Origin: Zopfochytrium polystomum
Taxonomy: Eukaryota; Chytridiomycota; Chytridiomycetes; Chytridiales; Chytridiaceae
Direction of reading: 5' to 3'
Assembly (NCBI GenBank): GCA_025765615.1
Contig: JAIVFJ010000258.1
Coordinates: forward strand, 23,227 to 87,226
Length of the DNA: 64,000 nucleotides
The notes beneath the pieces are model-generated. The model had not been told where the DNA came from, searched no databases, and saw nothing but the letters and a program-made list of their open reading frames with translations. Position numbers and translations under genes: made by a program. Of this stretch, positions 57,110 through 64,000 are shown in pieces (positions within the stretch are counted from its first letter, which is position 1; the number at the start of each line of letters is the position of its first letter).

Positions 57110-59533
57110 TTAGGCCTCTTCTGCAACTTGGTGGGGTACCTGGTCTTGAACTTGAGCAAAAGGTCTTTGGCAGTGAGTGAGGTTTGACTCAGGTTCCCAG
57201 GTGTTGTCAGCATCTGAGTAACCCTTCCACTTAACAAGGAACTTGAGTGTCCTTCCAAACCACTTGGCATCCAAGATTTGTTCAACCTCAAATTCCTCTT
57301 CACCTTCTACCTCAACTGGAGGAGGAGGAGGAACAACTCTGCCTGGAATGGAATTGGCCACAAACTTCTCCAAAAGGCTGACATGGAAAACTGGGTGGAT
57401 CTTCATGGATGCAGGGAGATCCAGCTTGAAGGTGACTGGATTGATTTGCTCCAAGATCTTGAAAGGTCTCAACTTGAGGTTGTCTAGCTTGGGACTTGGT
57501 CTTTTGGACTGCAAGTTCTTCCTCATGCCTGGCCAGTAAAAGTCTCTGGAAGCAAGCTCATATGTCTTGTGCTCTCCTGGGTGTCCAGCTGTTGCTGCAA
57601 CATGCCTTGTCTTGAGTATCTCAAGTTTTTCCTCTTCTTGGCTGATTTGAATCTTGTGAGGCTTGGGGTCCTTGGAAATAGCATGGGCCCACACACTGTC
57701 AGGAAGCAGTGAAAGGTGTGTCTTGGATGGTGGGGTGAAACCATCTCCCCCTTCAGGTGCAAGGTCTGTCCTTCTGTGCTCATCAGCAGTGGGGCTTGAA
57801 TTGTTGACTGGGAACTGTGATTCTTGAATCTTTGACTGAGGGTTCTGTTCTTGGCAAAGACTGTGAGCTGTGGAGCTTGAATCTTGAATTTGGACTGTGA
57901 ACTGTGGTACTTGAATCTTTGACTGTGGGTTCTGTGAACTACAGACTTGGCCATGACTGTGAGCTCTATGAGCTGTGCTGGAATCTTGACTATGAACTGT
58001 GAACTGTGAAACTTGAATCTTGGCTGGGATCTGTGAGCTGCAGGCTGATACTGGAGCTGTCATTTGTGGTTGACCTTGGATACTAGGCTGAGAGCCTTGA
58101 ATCAGGGACTTGAGAGCATGAGACTTGGAGGCTTGACTTGAGTTTTGGGTGACTGTTCCAATTGGTGGAGGTTGGACTTGACCAGTGACCCAATCAATGG
58201 CAGGGTTCTGGGCTTGCAGCCATGGTAATCCCAGGATGACAGAGAATGTGGGTGAGCCAAGATCCAATACTTCCAGGTTGACCATGGATGGTGGAAAGTC
58301 TTGGATGTGGAGGTTTAGCTTGGTTTCATGGCTGATTTCCTTGAACAGAGCATGATTGGCAAAGTGGACCTTGAGGGGTGTGGATTTCTTGATCGGTAGG
58401 AATGGCACAAGACTTGGCAAGGGTGGCATCAATGATGTTGCAGGATGATCCAGAGTCAATAAGGGCCTTGGTTGTGATGGTTGACTTGGGTGAGAGTTGA
58501 ATCTTGACATCCATGGTGAGTTGGTGGGGCTTGGAATCTGAGGTGTTTGTGGTGCTGGTGGTGGTGATGAAACAGGGGCAGTTTGGAGGAGGGTCCAGGG
58601 AATTGCCCCTCAGTGAGCCTGGACCTGGGAGTTTGGGTGCTTCTTCCTTGGGCAGTCCTTGACAGCGTGTTCCTTGGAGCCACAGTAGAAACACAGTCCC
58701 TGCTGGGCCCTCCTTGTTTTCTCCTCTTGGCTCAGAGGACTCTTAGGAAGTGTCTCAACTGCATCCACTTGCATGGGTTCAGGAACTGTAAGAGCTTGAG
58801 GAACTGGGGTAGGTCTTGATGTAGTTCCTATTTGTCTTTGCTTCAGCCTCTTGGAGTAGAGTCTGTTGTCAATCTTGATGGCAAGGAGAATGTACTCTTC
58901 CAAGGTCTCAGGGATGTGCAGAGACTGGGAGAGCATGTCTTGGATAGACTCATTGAGACCATCATGGTACAGCTCCATCAGAGCTGCATCATTTTATCCA
59001 GAGTCTCTGGCTAGTTGCTTGAATTGGTTGGTGTAGGCCACACAAGATTGCTTTCCTTGCTTGATATGCTTGAGCTTGGATCTTGCTGTCCAAGATGCGT
59101 AGGGGTCACCAAAGGTAGCTTCCAGCCCCTCCCAGAGCTCTTGCAGGGTGGTGGGTGTGCTTGGGAGAGATCTGTACCATGATTGAGCTTGACCAGACAG
59201 GAGGGTGCTTGTGAAAAGAACCTTGACTTGCTCACTGGGAAATCTTGAAGGTTGGAGAAGGATGACATTCTCCACAGTGGCCATAAAGTTCCTAAGGTCT
59301 TTGGCCAGCCCAGTGAACTTGTCAGGGCTGGGAACCTTGGTCTCTCTTTCTTGGTTGGCTTGGGGCAGGGGAAGAGCTTGATGTTCTTGTTGGTGAAGTT
59401 GTTGTTGAAGCTGGTGCTGCTGGTGAAGGACTTGTTCTTGAAGTTGGTGTGTCTGTCTTGAAAGGGCTTGTAATTGGTCCATCAAGGCTTGGAAGGCAGT
59501 TGCATCAGGGAAGGTGTTGTTTGGGTCAGACAT
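57110..59533 (-). pseudogene. gag-protease-integrase/chromodomain remnant of copy 2
   Basis: Gag begins MSDPNNTFPDATAFQALMDQ at 59533. One frame break occurs near 58990 (TTTTATCC) before MELYHDGLNESIQDMLSQ, and a CCHC knuckle reads CFYCGSKEHAVKDC. Protease holds ALIDSGSSCNIID, and a further break lies near 58395. A Gln/Ser-rich linker repeat (SKIQVPQFTVQIQDSS-like units) precedes RRTDLAPEGGDG, the post-RNase H segment. The integrase zinc region ends at FYWPGMRK and is fused to NPVTFKLDLPASMKIHPVFH, skipping the DDE core. The chromodomain reads FEVEQILDAKWFGRTLKFLV then KWKGYSDADNTWEPESNL. It ends QVAEEA-stop at 57110. Confidence 0.9.
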
Positions 59534-59573
59534 GATGGCAGAGAGTAGTAGGAGAGGGTGAAGTGAATTATAA

Positions 59574-59924
59574 TGTCAGAACAGGGCAGGACAGGGACAA
59601 GGCAGACAAGGAACTGAGAGGAGTGATGATTGTATTGGAAACAATAATTCACTTGAGGGATGGGACAGGTCCCCCATCCCCCTTTTATACCTTTGAGAGT
59701 CTTCCTTGTCAAGACTCAAAGAAAGTTCCAGAAAGAGCAATTAGTAATACAATGATACCAATGATACCAATGACAACAGACAAGTCAGGAAAGCAAAGAA
59801 GGTTCCAGAAGGTTCCACAAGGTTCCATGAAGGAATGTTCTAGAAGGTTCCAGAAGGTTCCAGAAGGTTCCATGAAGGAATGTTCTAGAAGGTTCCAGAG
59901 GTTTCCAGAGGGTGATTCATAACA
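59574..59924 (-). repeat. 5' LTR of chromovirus copy 2 (351 bp)
   Basis: On the minus strand begins TGTTATGAATCACCC and ends CCTGTTCTGACA. The TATA box (TATAAAAG in the minus strand) is at 59682-59689. The heat-shock-element array lies about 110-220 bp upstream of it in transcriptional sense. Confidence 0.93.
59797..59911 (-). promoter_or_regulatory. Heat-shock-element array in the 5' LTR of copy 2
   Basis: Repeated GAAGGTTCCA units make GAAnnTTC inverted pentamers, in two blocks separated by CATGAAGG and duplicated ~44 bp apart. Position upstream of the TATA box is that of a promoter element. HSF binding itself is inference. Confidence 0.8.
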
Positions 59925-59976
59925 ATAGGGGCGACCGCACTACGTGGACAGACGTTGAGCGACCGCTGCTACCATA

Positions 59977-60164
59977 TGTAAGGAGAAATGTGTAATGGAA
60001 GCTGAGTCATGTATTGAGTGATGTAAGGCCCATTTATGTCCGATCGGAGCGGGAAAACTAGAATACCCAAAGTGGGGAAAGAGATTTACCCGTGAGGGAA
60101 GAATGGAATATCCGGGAGGACCAGAAGAATGGAAAAAGCAGTTGGACAGGGACATTCCGTCACA
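59977..60164 (-). repeat. 5' LTR of the host gypsy element
   Basis: 188 bp, nearly identical to 51203-51390; the initiator-tRNA-like primer-binding site lies just inside it. Confidence 0.95.
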
Positions 60165-60169
60165 GTGAG

Positions 60170-60847
60170 GGCGTCCTCGCTGCTTATGTGCAACGGAAAG
60201 CTGAACCTGACCAAAAAAAAAAGTGACGGTGAGAAGTAGGCATGGAGCGTTGTCAGTCCTCGAGACTGACCGGCTTTTTCCGGGGGCTCACGGGAATGGC
60301 CCAAAAAACAGCATGTTCCTGCAAAATCCACCCTCGCACACCTGTCCCATAAGTAAAAACCAGTCAAAAACGAGAAATTTCCGGTGACTGCCGGAAGCTC
60401 CGGTGGCTCACCGGAAAGCAATGTTTTTGCTTCCTTTTTTGAAGGAGAATTCAGTTGTCATTAGTGTGGGAAGGTGTTGGTGTGCGACAATCACTGTGGC
60501 GTCTCCGGAGCATCTATGGCGAACCGCACAGTCACAACCAAAATTTTTAATTTTTTTTTCTTTTCTACGGCAGACAGACGGCAGTGAAGGTGTCCATCGT
60601 CTGTTTTTGTTTTTTTCTTTATTTTTCTACCCTTTTGCCCTTTCCGGTGAAAAAAGATTTGTCCAGTCCGCCTGGTCACTTTCCCGTGCCCCCCAGGGGT
60701 TTTTGGTGCCCGTCACCTGCATGTCGCGCGCTCGGCGCGGAATGCCACGGGGGGGTGATGGTGCGGAAAGGGGAAGGAAGAGCATTGGACTGCAATGTAA
60801 CCAAACACCCGAAGAGATAGCTTGCGTCGATGGAAAAGAGATTCGAG
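60170..60847. other. Intergenic region between the nested retrotransposon and tRNA-Leu
   Basis: No supported gene. A CCGG-rich repeat of the type GGCTCACCGGAA / CTCCGGTGGCTC occurs at about 60270-60420. Confidence 0.45.
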
Positions 60848-60929
60848 TGGTGAGTATGGGGTTCGAACCCATGCGACCTTTCGTCAGTGGATCTTAAGGC
60901 CACCGCCTTAACCACTCGGCCAACTCACC
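60848..60929 (-). tRNA. tRNA-Leu (TAA), second copy
   Basis: On the minus strand: acceptor GGTGAGT/ACTCACC, D-arm as in the first copy, anticodon stem GTGG/CCAC with loop CTTAAGA, long variable arm and T-arm ATGGGTTCGAACCCCAT. It has compensating changes in the anticodon stem relative to 33645-33725, which argues that both are functional. Confidence 0.93.
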
Positions 60930-61375
60930 CTTAACATTTCTAAAAGAAGACACAAAAATTAACGACAAGTCTGTCGGAAGCGGGTCGATTTTTTTACTTT
61001 TAGAAACCGCTGGTCAAAAAAACAGTCAAAAAAAAAAAAAGAAAAGAAAAGAAAAAGAAGGGATATAGCGGTCTTCACGTCCCCAGACGCACCACAAAGA
61101 ACACCAAGCTTAAAAAAAAAAAAAAGTGTCCATTACGAGACGAGACGACAGCGGGGCGGAACGCTTAATTTCGGCGAAAGCGCCATCCCAAACCCCACGA
61201 AAGGAAAAAAAACACACCCCTCCTACTCCCGCCCCCCTCCGAGGGTTCAAAAACAAGGAAATCGATTGCGCTGGCTGCCTGTTTCCTGCGGTTACGCGCC
61301 AAAATAAGCAAAGGGAGAGGGAAGGTAACCTCGCTTTTGGCATGACGTGCGCGGGAACGGTCCCCGATTGTCCTC
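60930..61375. other. Intergenic region 3' of the CBS-domain gene
   Basis: A-rich with several poly(A) runs (about 61027-61060 and 61112-61125); no gene seen. Confidence 0.45.
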
Positions 61376-63735
61376 CTAATTCTCTCCCGCACGAAACATC
61401 AAAAAAAAAAAAAAAAAAAATTGCGAACTTGTAGAAGTCGTTCGAGGGGAAAGAGTTCGTGGCGCGTTGCGCCAACGGCGCGTGGCAGACAACACCCCCC
61501 ACCCCCCCCCCCCAAGAGAGAAAAAAAAAAACAAAGTCAAGTCCCGACACACGCGAACGGGAACCCCCCGCGAGCGGACACGCAAAAAGAAACAGGCGGG
61601 GTTGCGTGCGTGGGGCGTACCCCCCAGACCGCAAGCGTAATCCAACATTCTACGCCGCGCCGCGTCCACGTCCGCCACAATCACCCGCATCACGTCGCTC
61701 AAGCTCACCACCCCGACCAGCGCCGCCGCCCCCGCCGCCGCGCCAGCACCCCCCACGCTCCCCACCGCCGCCGGCACCACCCCCGCCGCTCGCCGACGAC
61801 GACCCCGCCCCCGGTGCGAGCAGCGTCGCCGCCGACGCCGGCCGCCGCAGCAGCTGCACGCGCCCGGGCGGGTCCGACGCGCCCACCGCGCTGCTCCGCC
61901 CGCTCAAACCTCCACCTCCTGCACCTCCTCCGCCGTTGCCGTTGCCCGCATTGCCCCCCGCACCACCACCGCCGCCAGACGACGACGACGACGACGACGA
62001 AGAGGAGCTGGTCACCCACACCCTATGCCCGCGCGTCGCCGCCATCTTCTCGATCGCGACCACCAAGGGCGTCTCCGGCGCCACAGTGAACGACGGCACG
62101 CGCTCCGTCGCCGCTGCTTGTGCGCCGCCGCCGTCGGGAACGACCCCCTGCGCGTTCCGCAGCGACACAAAGAACCGGTACGACGGCTCGTAGAGGCGGC
62201 GCCACCCTTGGTGCGGGTTCGGGTGCGAGATGTGCGGCGGCGGCGGTGGGGAGGTGGCGGCGGCGGCGGTGGCGTTTGTCGTGCTGGCGGCGGCGCGAGG
62301 ATCTCCTTGACGTCCGTCATCGAGAGGGATCCGGGCGTTTGGTACGCGCTGTACGTGTTACTGGTTCCGCCGTGCCCGCCGCCGTTCGGGTGGAGCGGAG
62401 GACGTCGAAGATGACGACGACGAGAGCAAAGCGCGGTCCGAGGGCGGCAGCACCGCGACGGACGACACGCCGTGCGCGTGCATCAGCGCCAGGGCGTCGA
62501 GCACCGGCGCCGTCGCGGACACCGAGAGCACGTCGCGCGCACGAGGGACAGGTCCGCCAGCGATCGGCCGCCGGTGGGCCAGATCGGCGTCGGCGGCGGC
62601 GGCAGCGGTGGTGGTGGCTGGGACGCCGTTAGTGCGGCGAAAGACAGCCGCCGAGCGGCCGCGGACGTCCGACGCAGCGTCCCGAAATGCTCCGCAACGA
62701 GTGCGGCGACCGAGCTCTGCGACAGCACGCCCAAAAACGCCTCTTTCGGGTCCCCGCCCGCCGCGCTGCCTGGCCCCTCCCCGCCGGCCGCCGCAGAGTC
62801 CAGCACGACCACGCGTGCACCTTCTCCCTCACAAACAGCCTGACGGCGTCCATCACGGCGCGCCGGCGTCGACGGCCACCAGCGGGTTGCGCTGCGACAG
62901 ATTGGCTACAAGCCCGATCGGCACTGATAGTTTGTCCCGTGCCCGCTGGTTTTCACGACTTCGGTGATGTCGAGCGGCAGCGGCAACGTCGACGATAAAA
63001 AAGGTTCGTTCGATCCTCCGGAGGCTGCCGTTGGCTCTGGCGCGCGGTGCAGGACTTTAGGATATAGGCGACCAGATCGCGGTAGTCCAGCATGCCGACA
63101 AAGGCGCCAGCGGACGCGCTGGGGGGGGCGATGGTGGATGAGCTCTCCTTGTTGACACCCAAAGGCGATCTCAAAAAAACCTCAAAGAAACGTTCCGCTG
63201 CCTCACCTGTACACGGGCGCCGACGAGATGCGGTTTTCGCGAGCGCGGCACAGCCCTCGAGCACGGTCATTTCCGCGTCGAGGTAGATCGGCGCCTTTTT
63301 TTTTTTTTTTTTTTTTTTTTTTCGAGACAGGACGGAAGGGGTTTAGTGGGGTGAGACGGGGACGAAACGTTCACGTGAAGGGAAGAGGGGGAACTGGATG
63401 TCAAGTTGGGGGGGAGGGGCATCGCGCCATCACAAACTACACCACAACCAACCGACTAACACCACCTTTCTGTCATCTCCGCTGACGCGATTGCTTTGGG
63501 GTTGTGTGTGTGCGAGTGTCAGGAGTGTTGGGTGCGGGAGGAATAATCGACCGTGCGCACAGAAAGCGCGAAGTACCTTTGGCCTAATGCTGCTGCCGGG
63601 ACCCGCAGCGACGAGCGCTCGGCAGGGAGTGGAGTCGAGGAGGGAACGCAGCGGGTGCTTCGCCAACGCGGACGCCGACGACAACGACGACGCGGCGGCG
63701 CCGGCGGCACTGCTGCTGCTGCTGCTGCTGGCCAT
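61376..63735 (-). CDS. Multi-CBS-domain protein (SDS23/SNF4-like)
   Basis: It starts MASSSSSSAAGAAASSLSSA at 63735. Exon 1 ends SSIRPK and is joined to APIYLDAEMTVLEGCAALAK at 63294, across an intron ending in A27-G. The CBS motifs that follow are GAFVGMLDYRDLVAYIL (CBS 1), KEAFLGVLSQSSVAALVAEH (end of CBS 2), VLDALALMHAHGVSSVAVL with SMTDVKEIL (CBS 3), and TPLVVAIEKMAATRGHRVWV with ALVGVVSLSDVMRVIV (CBS 4). Four CBS motifs form two Bateman modules that bind adenine nucleotides in SNF4/AMPK-gamma and SDS23 proteins; which of these it is remains open. Several introns or frame changes (about 62950, 62620 and 62300) and Ser/Gly/Pro inserts complicate the model. The 3' end beyond MLDYACGL (about 61640) is uncertain; 61376 is where the open frame stops. 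Confidence 0.72.
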
Positions 63736-64000
63736 GGTCGATCGATCAAAATGCCTTGGAAATTGAAAAGCGCCGTGGTTGCGTCGGCTGGTTCTGAACC
63801 AATGTTCCATCCACACAATACCAACACCAAACATACAAGCAGCAGTCGAGATCACTCGGTCTTGTCGCCAAGACACTTTCGCTTCCCTTCCTCTGCCAAA
63901 TCGTTTCGTCGACGTGGTCGTTCGGTGCAACTTCATACTGCCTACTATTGAACTACTCCCTCCTCCCACGCACGCAACACTCAAACAAACACCCACTCTG

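Larger units (their letters stand above)
56746..59924 (-). mobile_element. Complete RT-less chromovirus derivative (copy 2), target duplication ATAGG
   Basis: Two 351-bp LTRs (56746-57096 and 59574-59924) bound a 2.5-kb interior, and ATAGG repeats lie at 56741-56745 and 59925-59929. A polypurine tract AAAAGGGGGAGATGA precedes the 3' LTR. The interior encodes gag, zinc knuckle, protease, the integrase zinc domain fused to the C-terminal GPY/F module, and a chromodomain; RT, RNase H and the integrase core are absent. It therefore inserted as an already defective element mobilised in trans, or was deleted after insertion. It interrupts the leader of the older gypsy element. Confidence 0.95.
51203..60164 (-). 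mobile_element. Ty3/gypsy retrotransposon with both LTRs and target duplication GTGAG, carrying a nested element
   Basis: Two 188-bp LTRs (51203-51390 and 59977-60164) differ by only a few substitutions. GTGAG flanks the whole element at 51198-51202 and 60165-60169. On the minus strand the 5' LTR is followed, after two bases, by TGGTAGCAGCGGTC (59961-59974), a primer-binding site whose first nine bases match the 3' end of initiator tRNA-Met. A GCAGGGGGG polypurine tract precedes the 3' LTR (51391-51401). Order gag-protease-RT-RNase H-integrase. A 3.2-kb chromovirus derivative (56746-59924) is inserted in the leader between primer-binding site and gag. Confidence 0.95.

Overview
The window looks like nuclear DNA of an early-diverging, probably zoosporic (chytrid-like) fungus. 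The genes are GC-rich and interrupted by many short introns (about 40-125 nt; one GC-AG). tRNA genes carry introns just 3' of the anticodon, LTR retrotransposons are abundant, and several products are fungal-type or eukaryotic: a GH26-like glycosidase, an ARG11/ORT1-like mitochondrial carrier and a saccharopine-dehydrogenase-like oxidoreductase. A cytosolic carboxypeptidase (tubulin deglutamylase family) and two coiled-coil proteins with cyclase-like domains fit a flagellated fungus. That placement is inference; no rRNA or other phylogenetic marker is present.

Layout. 0.27-5.4 kb (+): a TIR-NACHT-ankyrin NLR-like gene with about 20 nearly identical 99-nt ankyrin repeats. 5.4-8.0 kb: gene-free, with a ~93-bp hairpin-bearing tandem repeat. 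8.0-11.1 kb (-): a broken coding remnant and a membrane-anchored GH26-like gene. 11-15.7 kb: non-coding, with two solo LTRs in opposite orientation, each with its target duplication. 15.8-16.4 kb (+): a probable surface protein. 17.3-21.3 kb (-): carboxypeptidase. 21.5-23.7 kb (-): SCCPDH-like oxidoreductase. 24-33.7 kb: a retrotransposon and tRNA zone (copia-type remnants split by a chromovirus-type element, at least four LTR families, tRNA-Asn, a tRNA-Leu and tRNA relics). 34.3-45.3 kb (-): two paralogous coiled-coil/cyclase-like genes either side of a mitochondrial carrier gene. 46.7-49.5 kb: a divergent pair (methyltransferase-like and a membrane-anchored unknown) sharing a 58-bp promoter interval. 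49.7-60.9 kb: a Ty3/gypsy element with intact LTRs and target duplication, itself containing a second complete RT-less chromovirus derivative, flanked by tRNA-Thr and tRNA-Leu. 61.4-63.7 kb (-): a multi-CBS-domain protein.

Three points stand out. First, a TIR domain in a fungal NLR-like protein, with a Glu where TIR NADases have theirs. Second, phased heat-shock-element arrays in every LTR of the chromovirus family, which suggests a heat-responsive element. Third, several introns end in long poly(A) runs at or next to the AG acceptor. Many genes show single-base frame breaks, mostly at homopolymers, so sequencing or assembly error must be excluded before calling them pseudogenes. Exon boundaries were read by eye and should be treated as models.
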